Origin: Gammaproteobacteria bacterium
GTDB taxonomy: Bacteria; Pseudomonadota; Gammaproteobacteria; Steroidobacterales; Steroidobacteraceae
Length of the DNA: 6,035 bases
Assembly (NCBI GenBank): GCA_003162555.1
Contig: PMNQ01000156.1
Coordinates: forward strand, 20,605 to 26,639
Direction of reading: 5' to 3'
Position numbers and translations under genes: made by a program. How positions within the stretch are numbered: position 1 is the first letter of the stretch; each line of letters opens with the position of its first letter. This document shows, one piece after another, positions 1 through 6,035 of the stretch. A model generated the notes under the pieces. The model was not told where the DNA came from. It made no database searches and worked only from the letters and a program-made list of their open reading frames with translations.

Positions 1-669
1 GGCGTCGGCTGGACAATGCTCAGATGCTGCGTCCAGGTCTTTCGCAAGCGCAGCACTGGCCGCCACATCGGTCGGGCTGTCCAGTTCCCAGGCGTTCAAC
101 GCGAGACGGCGACACTGGCCGATCGCAAGCGGGTGGCCGGCCGCAGCCTGATTGAGCAACGCTGCGGCGGGCTGCAGATCGGCAAGTGCGTTGTCGAGCA
201 CCGACGCGTACTGGTCGAGATCCATGCCACCGGCAATGCGCATCAGCTCGTGGCGGTCGGCGTCGAGCACCACCACTGTCGGATAGCCGGATACCTTGAA
301 TTGCTCACCCCATTTCTGCGCGCCGGCATCGTCACCATCGAGATAGACCGGCACGAACAGCGCGCTCTTGGCGATGAAATCGGGGCGCGAGAACACCGTT
401 GACTTGAGCTGCTGGCAGGGCGGGCACCAGATCGCGCCCCAGTACAGCAACAGCGGTTTGCGCGCGGTGCGCGCCGCATCGAAAGCCGCACCGACATCAC
501 CGCCAAACCAGGCGATGCCGGGGGCGTCGGCATGGTGGGCCGCTGCCGGCGCGGCCGAGGGCGCCGGCGCAGTGGCGGATTCCGGCGCGGTGTTATTCGA
601 GCATGAGAGCTGGAGCAGTGAAATTGCGCCGATCAGGATGGCGACCGGCAGGCGGTGAATGGTGTTCAT
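1..669 (-). CDS. Exported thioredoxin-fold protein (thioredoxin_7/DsbD-C-like), 3' end beyond window
   Basis: The reading frame is open from an ATG at 669 to the window edge, giving 223 visible codons, so the C-terminus is missing. Residues 1-22 form a signal peptide: H5-R6, a hydrophobic stretch, then LLQLSC with Cys23. This may be a lipoprotein, but the lipobox is poor because position -3 is Gln, so plain secretion is possible. A low-complexity Ala/Pro spacer follows to about residue 48. The thioredoxin domain covers roughly 50-160, with the redox motif WCPPC (Cys82 and Cys85) and the cis-proline in GYPTV (Pro130). From about 160 it becomes a helical, Ala/Leu-rich region I cannot assign. 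By family knowledge such proteins reduce or exchange disulfides in the periplasm; the partner here is unknown. The ATG is the only plausible start, since the frame closes at a TAA (715-717) and there is no other ATG between. The Shine-Dalgarno is weak. The gene lies 51 bases after hrpB. Confidence 0.88.
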   Translation of the reverse strand, partial: MNTIHRLPVAILIGAISLLQLSCSNNTAPESATAPAPSAAPAAAHHADAPGIAWFGGDVGAAFDAARTARKPLLLYWGAIWCPPCQQLKSTVFSRPDFIAKSALFVPVYLDGDDAGAQKWGEQFKVSGYPTVVVLDADRHELMRIAGGMDLDQYASVLDNALADLQPAAALLNQAAAGHPLAIGQCRRLALNAWELDSPTDVAASAALAKDLDAASEHCPADA

Positions 670-675
670 GCGGCA

Positions 676-704
676 AAGATACCGCCTCGAACCGCGGCTG
701 CCAA
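676..704 (-). promoter_or_regulatory. Candidate sigma-70 promoter for the thioredoxin-like gene
   Basis: On the minus strand a TTGGCA box (704-699, five of six matches to the -35 consensus) is separated by exactly 17 bases from TATCTT (681-676, four of six matches to the -10 consensus). The -10 box ends six bases before the ATG at 669, so the predicted transcription start falls on or next to the start codon and the mRNA would be leaderless. This agrees with the poor Shine-Dalgarno: the nearest GAGG is about 15 bases upstream of the ATG. The call rests on pattern matching only. Chance occurrence, or read-through from hrpB, is quite possible. Confidence 0.33.
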
Positions 705-720
705 TGACGGCGCGTTATGA

Positions 721-3249
721 TCAGATACGGCGGCGCGCGCCACGCGTGGGCAGCGCGCTGAGCGGATCTTCGGGCCAGTTGTGCTTCGGATACCGGCCGC
801 GCATCTCCTTGCGCACCTCGGCATAGCTTGTTTTCCAGAACCCGGCCAGGTCGCGCGTGATCTGCACCGGCCGCTGCGCCGGGGACAACAGCCTGAAGCT
901 GACCGGAACCGTGCCGCCGCCGATGCGCGGCGTCGCCGCGAGGCCGAAGACTTCCTGCAGGCGCACAGCGATGGCCGGCGCGCCATCGCCCGTATAGTCG
1001 ATGCGGATGCGCGACCCGGACGGCACGGGAAGATCGCGCGGCGCCAGCTCATCGAGCGCGCGGCGTTGCGCACCGGATAGCCGGGCTAGCAACGCGTCGG
1101 AGAGCGGCACCCGTGCAAGCTGTTCACGCCGCGACACGCCTTCGAGCCACGGCGGTAGCCACTGCTCCAGATCGCGCAGCAGGGAATCATCGTCGCTCGC
1201 GGGCCAGGGCCCATGCGGCGCGTGCGGCAGGCGGCGCACAAATTCCAGCCGCGAGCGCAGATTCCGTGTCGCATCGTCCCACGGGAGCGAATCCAACCCA
1301 AGCTGACGGACGCCGGTCAGCATTGCCGCCGCCGCCAGTTCCTGCGGCAGCGGCTGCAACGGCCGCTGTTCAATCAGCAGGGCGCCGAATCGTCGCCTGC
1401 GTTGCGCCAGTACGGCGCCGGCGCGCGCATCCCATTCCACCTGTTCGTCCGCAATGATCTGCGTGCCGTACAGATCCTCGAGTTCCGCCAGCTCGAGCGG
1501 TGCGGCCAGGTCGATGCGCGCCTCGCGGTCGCGATCGTCGAGTTCGACCGCGACGATATATTCCTGCGCAGCGAGTCCGGTCGCGGACGGAAACGCGGCG
1601 CCACGGCCGTTGGCCAGCAGGTAGCGCCCGGACCCTTCCGCGCGGCGCTTGCCGACGCGATCGGGAAAGGCCATCGCCAGCAGCATGCCGGGCGAGGTTC
1701 CCGATGCAGTGCGGGAATTGCTGCGCGTGCCTGCGGCGAGCTGCACGAATCGCGCTGCGTTCTCGCGCATGCGCTGGCGCACGCCGCGTTCAACATGCAG
1801 CGCGCCCTCATCGCCGCGCAGCATCTCGAGGCGTGTGCGGATGTCCGGGTCACGCTGCCCTCCGCCCTGCCGCAGCAGGTCGCGCTCCGAGAGTAGCGCG
1901 GCGAGTTCAGCCGCCAGCGGCAGCGCATCGCGCGAGCGCGCCGCGAGCACCATGTGCGCCAGTCGCGGATGCAGCGGCAGATCGGCCATCTCGCGGCCCA
2001 GCGGCGTGATCGCACCGGCCTCATCGAGTGCCCCGAGGCGCTGCAGCAGTTCGCGCGCCTGCGCCAGCATGGGTGCTGGCGGTGGATCCAGCCAGGCGAG
2101 CCGCGCGGCATCCGCGCTGCCCCAGCGCGCCAGCTCGAGGGCCAGCGGCGACAAATCCGCCTCGGTGATCTCGGCGGGCGTGAATGCGGCGAGACTCGCA
2201 TGCGAGCCTTCGCTCCACAGCCGGTAGCAGCAGCCCGGTGCGGTGCGGCCCGCGCGACCGGCACGCTGCTCGGCGCCCGCGCGTGAAATGCGCATTACCT
2301 CCAGCCGGCTCATGCCAGTGACCGGATCGAAACGCGAACGGCGCGCGAGCCCTGCATCGACGACGACGGTCACGCCGGGAATTGTCACGCTGGTCTCGGC
2401 GATGTTGGTCGAGAGCACGATGCGGCGCACTCCCGCAGCGGCGGGATTCAGCGCGGCATCCTGTTGCTGCGCGTCGAGCTCGCCGTACAGCGGCAGCAGC
2501 AGCAAACGCGGACCGGCCAGATCGGTGAGCAACCCCTGTACGCGCCGGATTTCACCCGCGCCCGGCAGGAACACCAGCAGATCGCCGCTGGACTCGGCGA
2601 GCGCGCGTCGCACGGTCTGCGCGACCAGGCGCTCAGGCGAATCGGCGCCACCGGGAAGGAGCGGCGCACCGCGGCCCGCGTACACGATCTCGACCGGAAA
2701 CTGGCGGCCGGGCACCTCGACCACGGGCGCGCCGTCGAGGAGCGCTGCGACGCGCACTCCATCGAGTGTCGCCGACATGACCAGCACGCGAAAGGCACCC
2801 TCGAGCGCCGTGCGCGCGTCGAGACAGAGTGCCAGTCCCAGATCGGCCTGCAGGCTGCGTTCGTGAAACTCATCGAAGATGACGCAACCGACGCCGCCGA
2901 GCTCGGGGTCACTCTGAAGCATACGAGTGAGCACCCCTTCGGTGATGACCTCGATGCGCGTGTCGCGCGACACGCGCGTGTCAAGCCGCATGCGGTAGCC
3001 GACGGTCGCACCGACCTGTTCGCCGCGCAGCCAGGCCATGCGCCGCGCGATCGCGCGCGCGGCGACGCGGCGTGGCTCGAGCAGCAGGATTTTGCGGCCG
3101 CGCATCCAGGGTTCTTCGAGCAGCGCCAGCGGCACCAGCGTGCTCTTGCCTGCGCCCGGAGGCGCCTGCAGCACCGCGTCGCGGTGCGCGACGAACGCGG
3201 TGCGCAGCGCTTGCGCAAGCGGCGAATCGGCGGGCCGCGGTGCGCTCAC
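721..3249 (-). CDS. hrpB: ATP-dependent helicase HrpB (DEAH-box, DExH family)
   Basis: This encodes an 842-residue cytoplasmic DEAH/RHA-type NTP-dependent helicase, close to the usual HrpB length. The motifs appear in order: Walker A APPGAGKST (29-37), Ia LEPRRVAAR (57-65), Ib TEGVLTRML (103-111), II DEFHE (126-130), III SAT (159-161), IV LVFLPGAGEI (225-234), V STNIAETSVTI (280-290) and VI QRAGRAGR (328-335). After the helicase-associated region comes the HrpB-specific C-terminus, roughly 690-842, ending with RYPKHNWPEDP (from 819). The start is the GTG at 3249, which overlaps the stop of the upstream hydrolase as GTGA and places Walker A at the expected depth. The frame is open much further upstream, to 4446, but that part is antisense-frame noise inside the hydrolase gene. 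HrpB's biological role in most bacteria is poorly defined; an RNA substrate is assumed from the family. It should not be confused with Hrp type III secretion regulators of the same name. All catalytic motifs are intact. Confidence 0.96.
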   Translation of the reverse strand: MSAPRPADSPLAQALRTAFVAHRDAVLQAPPGAGKSTLVPLALLEEPWMRGRKILLLEPRRVAARAIARRMAWLRGEQVGATVGYRMRLDTRVSRDTRIEVITEGVLTRMLQSDPELGGVGCVIFDEFHERSLQADLGLALCLDARTALEGAFRVLVMSATLDGVRVAALLDGAPVVEVPGRQFPVEIVYAGRGAPLLPGGADSPERLVAQTVRRALAESSGDLLVFLPGAGEIRRVQGLLTDLAGPRLLLLPLYGELDAQQQDAALNPAAAGVRRIVLSTNIAETSVTIPGVTVVVDAGLARRSRFDPVTGMSRLEVMRISRAGAEQRAGRAGRTAPGCCYRLWSEGSHASLAAFTPAEITEADLSPLALELARWGSADAARLAWLDPPPAPMLAQARELLQRLGALDEAGAITPLGREMADLPLHPRLAHMVLAARSRDALPLAAELAALLSERDLLRQGGGQRDPDIRTRLEMLRGDEGALHVERGVRQRMRENAARFVQLAAGTRSNSRTASGTSPGMLLAMAFPDRVGKRRAEGSGRYLLANGRGAAFPSATGLAAQEYIVAVELDDRDREARIDLAAPLELAELEDLYGTQIIADEQVEWDARAGAVLAQRRRRFGALLIEQRPLQPLPQELAAAAMLTGVRQLGLDSLPWDDATRNLRSRLEFVRRLPHAPHGPWPASDDDSLLRDLEQWLPPWLEGVSRREQLARVPLSDALLARLSGAQRRALDELAPRDLPVPSGSRIRIDYTGDGAPAIAVRLQEVFGLAATPRIGGGTVPVSFRLLSPAQRPVQITRDLAGFWKTSYAEVRKEMRGRYPKHNWPEDPLSALPTRGARRRI
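3246..3249 (-). promoter_or_regulatory. GTGA stop-start overlap, hydrolase to hrpB
   Basis: The TGA of the hydrolase gene (3248-3246) and the GTG of hrpB (3249-3247) share bases, a classic arrangement for translational coupling by terminating ribosomes. No good Shine-Dalgarno precedes the GTG. The upstream bases form a GC-rich inverted repeat instead, so coupling probably decides this start. Confidence 0.8.
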
Positions 3250-4721
3250 TGCGCCGGGGGCGCCCCGGAAACCCCGATGCCCGCGCCAGCGAGCACGGCT
3301 TCGGCAAGCGCGGCGTAGTCGCCGCTGAAGTGATGCCCCTTGCCGACCTCGCGCGCAATCATCGTCGGACCGGCGAGGTTGGCGCAGGGATCGTGCGTCT
3401 CGCCCTCGCCATACAAACAAGTTGTCGGCACGCCCTGCAGCTTTTCGATCTCGGGCCGCACAGGCTGCTCGCCGATGCTCGAACCCGGCAACCAGCCGGT
3501 CACACGGATCTCGAAGCTCGTGTTCACATCCAGCCCCAGCAGGCTCACGCCCGCGATGTCCGCGCGCAAATCCGCCGGCAGGCGATTGACGATGAATGGC
3601 AGCACGTTGGCGCCAAAGGAATAGCCCACCAGCAGCACGCGTGTACGCTTCCACGCAGCAAGGTAGTGACGCATGACGCGCGCCAGATCCAGCGCCGATT
3701 GCTCGGGCGTACGCGGCTGCCAGTAGTATTTGAGCGTCGACAGCCCGACCACGGGCAGGCCGCGCGCGGTGAGTTCCGCAGCCACGCCCTTGTCGAGGCC
3801 CGCCCAACCGCCATCGCCAGTGAGCAGGATGGCGAGCGGGAGATCGTCGGCGCCTGCAGCGACTGGTACTTCGATCAGCGGCAGATCGCTCAACGTTGCG
3901 TCGCGCTGTGCGCCGCCCGTCGCTTGCAGCGGCGTGGCCTGCGCGGCAGAAGCTTGCGCGGCTGGCGGCGGCGCGGGCGCGAGTTCGTCGAACAACTGCT
4001 GATACTGCGTGAGCCAGCGCCGCTCGACACCGTAGCCGTGGCCAACGCCCTCGAGGCGCACGACTCTGGCATTGCCCACCTGCGCGGCATAGGCATCCAC
4101 GGCTGCGGCCGGACAGGTCTGGTCCGACTGACCCTGGAAAGCGATCCAGCGATCCTTGAGCCGTGGCGCGGGATCGAATATCCATGCGCCTTTTTTGCCG
4201 GGTTTGTAGCTGAGCTGTTTCTCCGGCCCCGGGCACAACGGCGTACCGCCGAATTTCTGGTCCGGACAAAAACCCAGGCTCACGGCCGCTCCAAACGTGC
4301 CGGGAGGCGACTGCACCAGCGTGGCGTAAGCGACAGTGGCGCCCGATGAGTACCCGTAAAGGAGCGGCACCAGGTACTCGCCGAGTCCCAGCTCGCGCTG
4401 CACGCGATGACCCAGGGTCTCGAAGTCCGCGGCCATGTAGCGGCAAGCGTCGGGATGCGCGGCAATGTCGGCCAGGTAAGTGCGCACGTCCAGCCCCGCG
4501 ACCACGGCGCCCTGCTCGACCAGGTGACGCGCCATGTTCACGACGCCCAGGTGCCAGCCGCCATCACCCGACAGAAACAACACCACCGCGCGTGGCTTGC
4601 CCTCGGGCGTATACAGCGTGATGTCGCCGAACGGCGGGCCGTAGTGCAGAACGCGTTCCGCGCTGTGTCCCGCCGACGGCGCCAGCGCGATCAGCAACAT
4701 CGCCAACCTGAGAAATTTCAT
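3246..4721 (-). CDS. Periplasmic AcvB/VirJ-family alpha/beta hydrolase, probable aminoacyl-phosphatidylglycerol hydrolase
   Basis: The 491-residue product begins with a signal peptide (MKFLRLAMLLIALAPSAGHSA, cleavage expected after Ala21). Two alpha/beta-hydrolase domains follow, joined by a Pro/Ala/Gln-rich linker (about 248-275). The N-domain has GDGGW (52-56), a nucleophile elbow GYSSG (Ser125), a candidate Asp200 (GQSDQ) and His228 (GVGHG). The C-domain, the VirJ-like part, has GDGGW (302-306), GYSFG (Ser368), acidic candidates Glu439/Glu441/Asp444 and His463/464. Six cysteines remain in the mature protein (93, 152, 163, 203, 435, 446). In Agrobacterium AcvB and Pseudomonas PA0919, proteins of this type hydrolyse lysyl- or alanyl-phosphatidylglycerol in the periplasm. 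The adjacent synthase supports the same role here; the amino acid cannot be read from sequence. The ATG at 4721 was chosen over an in-frame ATG at 4826 because it starts the signal peptide, overlaps the synthase stop as ATGA, and has GGGAG 11 bases upstream. The longer reading would add 35 arginine-rich residues that overlap the synthase gene. Confidence 0.87.
   Translation of the reverse strand: MKFLRLAMLLIALAPSAGHSAERVLHYGPPFGDITLYTPEGKPRAVVLFLSGDGGWHLGVVNMARHLVEQGAVVAGLDVRTYLADIAAHPDACRYMAADFETLGHRVQRELGLGEYLVPLLYGYSSGATVAYATLVQSPPGTFGAAVSLGFCPDQKFGGTPLCPGPEKQLSYKPGKKGAWIFDPAPRLKDRWIAFQGQSDQTCPAAAVDAYAAQVGNARVVRLEGVGHGYGVERRWLTQYQQLFDELAPAPPPAAQASAAQATPLQATGGAQRDATLSDLPLIEVPVAAGADDLPLAILLTGDGGWAGLDKGVAAELTARGLPVVGLSTLKYYWQPRTPEQSALDLARVMRHYLAAWKRTRVLLVGYSFGANVLPFIVNRLPADLRADIAGVSLLGLDVNTSFEIRVTGWLPGSSIGEQPVRPEIEKLQGVPTTCLYGEGETHDPCANLAGPTMIAREVGKGHHFSGDYAALAEAVLAGAGIGVSGAPPAQ
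3254..3268 (-). promoter_or_regulatory. GC hairpin directly upstream of the hrpB start
   Basis: A perfect inverted repeat with a 6-bp stem (CCGGGG / CCCCGG) and a 3-base loop ends four bases before the hrpB GTG, inside the last codons of the hydrolase gene. In the mRNA it would cover the place where a ribosome-binding site should be. It could therefore restrict independent initiation of hrpB until ribosomes finishing the hydrolase open it. In DNA this GC-rich, short inverted repeats arise by chance, so the functional reading is an inference. There is no U-tract after it, so it is not an intrinsic terminator. Confidence 0.3.
4718..4721 (-). promoter_or_regulatory. ATGA start-stop overlap, synthase to hydrolase
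   Basis: The hydrolase ATG (4721-4719) overlaps the synthase TGA (4720-4718) by the shared ATGA. This indicates co-transcription and probable translational coupling, keeping the lipid-modifying synthase and its presumed hydrolase in fixed proportion. Confidence 0.85.
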
Positions 4722-6035
4722 TTCGCGAACATCTCCCGCAAACCGCCCGATACGAGCTTCGACACGTCGAGCAACACCCTTGGCAGTACCAGGCCACCTG
4801 GTGAGGCAAGATATTTTGATTCCCACACAGGATTGAACTTGCTCTTGTAGCGCCGCAAGCCATCGAAGTTATAGAAATGCTCGCCGTGACGGAACACGAA
4901 GTTGCCGACCCGGTGCCACGCCGGCGCCAACGGATGCTGTTCGAGGCCCGCAAGCGGCGCCATGCCGAGGTTCAGCCACTGGTAGTTCTGGGCGCGCGCC
5001 CACAGCATCAGTTCCACGAACAGGAAATCCATCGCGCCCCGCGGCGCGTCCGGGCCAAAGCGCATCAGGTCGACCGACAGTTCCTTGCCATCGCCGGCGC
5101 CCCACAGCGTGGCGAAGGCCACCGGCTCGCCCTCGCAACGCACCAATGCGATCGGGAAATTGCACACGTACGCGGGCGAAAATGCGCCGACCGAAAAACT
5201 CTTTTCGGCAACTGCCTTGTCTTCGAGCCAATTGTCGGAGATGGCCTTGAGGCGCGGCACGAGTGCTTCGACGTTTTCCGCCGCGACCACTTCGAAGGTC
5301 GCGCCATCGCGTTCGGCGCGCCGCCGCTGCGTGCGCAGCTCGGCGCGCGCGCTGCCCTCGAGCGAAAAATCGGCGAGCGGCACGCGCGCCTCCTCGCCGA
5401 GCTTCAGCGCCGCGAGCCCGAGATCGACATACAGCGGCAATCGCTCGCCGCTGACCTGGTAGAACACCGTCCAGCCGCCGTGCCGGTCGGAGAGCTCGCG
5501 GAATTGCCACACCAGTTCTTCATGGCTTTCGCGCCGCCCCACCGGATCGCCCAGCACGATCCAGCTGCGGCCGCTCACCTGGTACATGAGGAAGGCGTCG
5601 CGGGCCTCGCTGAACAGCAGTCGCTTGTCGCCCATCAGCACGGCGTTGGCGAGCGCCTGATCAGACTGCGACAACAGGCCGCGCGCCACTTGCAGATCCT
5701 CGGCCGAAGCGCGGCCCGGCTCGGGACCCGAGGGCTGCAGCAGGTTCATCGCCAGGAACACGGCCGCCAGCAGCACCACCGTCCAGACCGCCATGAATGC
5801 CTGCCACGGCAGGCTGCGGATGGGCGTCAGCAGCTGGAGGAATGCCGGCGAGTACACGTAGGCGATCGGCTGCGTCCAATCGGAATGGGCGTAGGGCGCG
5901 GCCAGGTCCGGGAACCAGTAGCAGTAGGCGTCCTGACCCGTTCCCCACAGCCGCCCGAACGGCGATGACATGACCACGATGACCAGCCACGCCACAGCCG
6001 CCAGGGCGAATCCGACCCAGGCTGGGGGCGGCGCC
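4718..6035 (-). CDS. Aminoacyl-phosphatidylglycerol synthase (MprF C-terminal/DUF2156 domain) behind a GT87-like membrane N-terminus, 5' end beyond window
   Basis: The frame is open to the window edge (438 full codons). Residues are numbered from a GTG at 5995, but the real start is probably upstream because codons at 5996-6034 encode the first half of a transmembrane helix. The catalytic part (about 96-425) is a complete lysyl/alanyl-phosphatidylglycerol synthase domain. It shows LMGDKRLLFSE (120-130), FLMYQVSGRSW (135-145), LGDPVG (148-153), KLGEEARVPL (198-207), SVDLMRF (307-313), NLGMAPL (342-348), FRHGEHFYNF and the YLASPGG ending. The D309/R312 pair has the spacing of the catalytic pair described for Pseudomonas A-PGS. 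It would transfer an amino acid from aminoacyl-tRNA to phosphatidylglycerol at the cytoplasmic membrane face. Residues 1-85 differ from MprF: one helix, a loop with GQDAYCYW, then VYSPAFLQLLTP and a second helix (about 66-83), which resembles the start of GT87/DUF2029 glycosyltransferases. The usual MprF flippase helices are absent in this frame, although more sequence lies outside the window. The stop overlaps the hydrolase start. I am sure of the synthase domain, less sure of the N-terminal assignment. Confidence 0.88.
   Translation of the reverse strand, partial: APPPAWVGFALAAVAWLVIVVMSSPFGRLWGTGQDAYCYWFPDLAAPYAHSDWTQPIAYVYSPAFLQLLTPIRSLPWQAFMAVWTVVLLAAVFLAMNLLQPSGPEPGRASAEDLQVARGLLSQSDQALANAVLMGDKRLLFSEARDAFLMYQVSGRSWIVLGDPVGRRESHEELVWQFRELSDRHGGWTVFYQVSGERLPLYVDLGLAALKLGEEARVPLADFSLEGSARAELRTQRRRAERDGATFEVVAAENVEALVPRLKAISDNWLEDKAVAEKSFSVGAFSPAYVCNFPIALVRCEGEPVAFATLWGAGDGKELSVDLMRFGPDAPRGAMDFLFVELMLWARAQNYQWLNLGMAPLAGLEQHPLAPAWHRVGNFVFRHGEHFYNFDGLRRYKSKFNPVWESKYLASPGGLVLPRVLLDVSKLVSGGLREMFAK
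4733..4737 (-). promoter_or_regulatory. Ribosome-binding site of the hydrolase
   Basis: GGGAG on the minus strand lies 11 bases upstream of the ATG at 4721, within the last codons of the synthase gene. The spacing is on the long side but usable. Together with the signal peptide it settles the hydrolase start against the earlier in-frame ATG at 4826. Confidence 0.5.
5737..6034 (-). other. GT87/DUF2029-like N-terminal membrane segment fused in frame to the synthase
   Basis: The translation shows a helix (AWVGFALAAVAWLVIVV, about 6019-5972). A loop follows with an early acidic residue in GTGQDAYCYW (about 5944-5915), then PYAHSDW, then VYSPAFLQLLTPIRSLPW followed by a helix rich in W, V, L and A. 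An early loop aspartate, a Y-x-YSPAF-type motif and a helix after LPW are what I recall of GT87 (DUF2029) polyprenyl-phosphate mannose transferases at their N-terminus. Only about 90 residues are present and the multi-helix remainder of a GT87 enzyme is missing, so this piece cannot be a working glycosyltransferase. The join to the synthase falls near residues 80-97 (about 5758-5705) without a frameshift. The assignment is from memory of the family pattern, not from a search. Confidence 0.55.

Noticed and set aside
670..720. The gap after hrpB, examined for an intrinsic terminator.
   Set aside because: I saw no strong stem followed by a U-tract on the minus strand, so termination between the two genes is not supported.
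1213..1896. A 227-residue plus-strand open frame opposite hrpB.
   Set aside because: It lies wholly within hrpB coding sequence with no recognisable features.
3044..3057. A 14-bp perfect palindrome, CGCGCGATCGCGCG, considered as an operator or repeated palindrome.
   Set aside because: It sits in the Ala/Arg-rich codons between helicase motifs Ia and Ib of hrpB, with no second copy noticed, and is explained by codon use.
721..3249. HrpB read as a regulator of hypersensitive-response type III secretion.
   Set aside because: This is only a name coincidence. The protein has the full DEAH helicase motif set and no AraC-type DNA-binding domain.
3072..4349. A 425-residue plus-strand open frame opposite the hydrolase and hrpB.
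   Set aside because: It has no recognisable motif or signal and a composition typical of antisense frames in GC-rich DNA, whereas both minus-strand genes have clear family motifs.
721..4446. A 1241-residue minus-strand open frame that would make a giant HrpB with a 399-residue N-terminal extension.
   Set aside because: The extra part is Arg/Ala/Gly-rich with no domain pattern, lies out of frame inside the well-supported hydrolase gene, and HrpB homology begins at the GTG at 3249.
4877..5968. A 363-residue plus-strand open frame opposite the synthase.
   Set aside because: It is rich in His, Arg and Gln as expected for the antisense of GC-rich coding sequence, and has no domain pattern. The synthase motifs are on the other strand.

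Overview
The window is GC-rich bacterial DNA with every supportable gene on the minus strand, so transcription runs from position 6035 towards position 1. The gene set suggests a GC-rich proteobacterium, probably a gammaproteobacterium: a full-length HrpB helicase, an aminoacyl-phosphatidylglycerol (aa-PG) synthase paired with an AcvB/VirJ-type hydrolase, and a periplasmic thioredoxin-like protein. Nothing seen allows a genus assignment. I found no RNA genes, insertion sequences, CRISPR arrays or phage genes.

Layout in transcription order: (1) 6035-4718, an aa-PG synthase catalytic domain (MprF C-terminal type), 5' end outside the window. Its N-terminal part does not look like MprF; it resembles the start of a GT87/DUF2029 polyprenyl-phosphate-dependent mannosyltransferase. 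(2) 4721-3246, a secreted AcvB/VirJ-family hydrolase with two alpha/beta-hydrolase domains. (3) 3249-721, hrpB, a DEAH-box ATP-dependent helicase of 842 residues. (4) 669-1, an exported thioredoxin-fold protein with a WCPPC motif, 3' end outside the window.

Genes 1-2 and 2-3 each overlap by 4 bases (ATGA and GTGA), so the first three are almost certainly one translationally coupled transcription unit. A 51-base gap separates hrpB from the thioredoxin gene. It holds a candidate sigma-70 promoter whose predicted start site falls on the ATG.

The first two genes form a plausible module: the synthase transfers an amino acid from aminoacyl-tRNA to phosphatidylglycerol on the cytoplasmic side, and the periplasmic hydrolase would remove it. 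This pairing is known from alphaproteobacterial lpiA-acvB and from Pseudomonas PA0920-PA0919. The oddity is that the visible synthase lacks the MprF transmembrane flippase region and carries a GT87-like membrane segment in its place. That is either a real gene fusion, a deletion chimera, or an assembly join. HrpB and the thioredoxin-like protein have no obvious mechanistic link to the lipid module.
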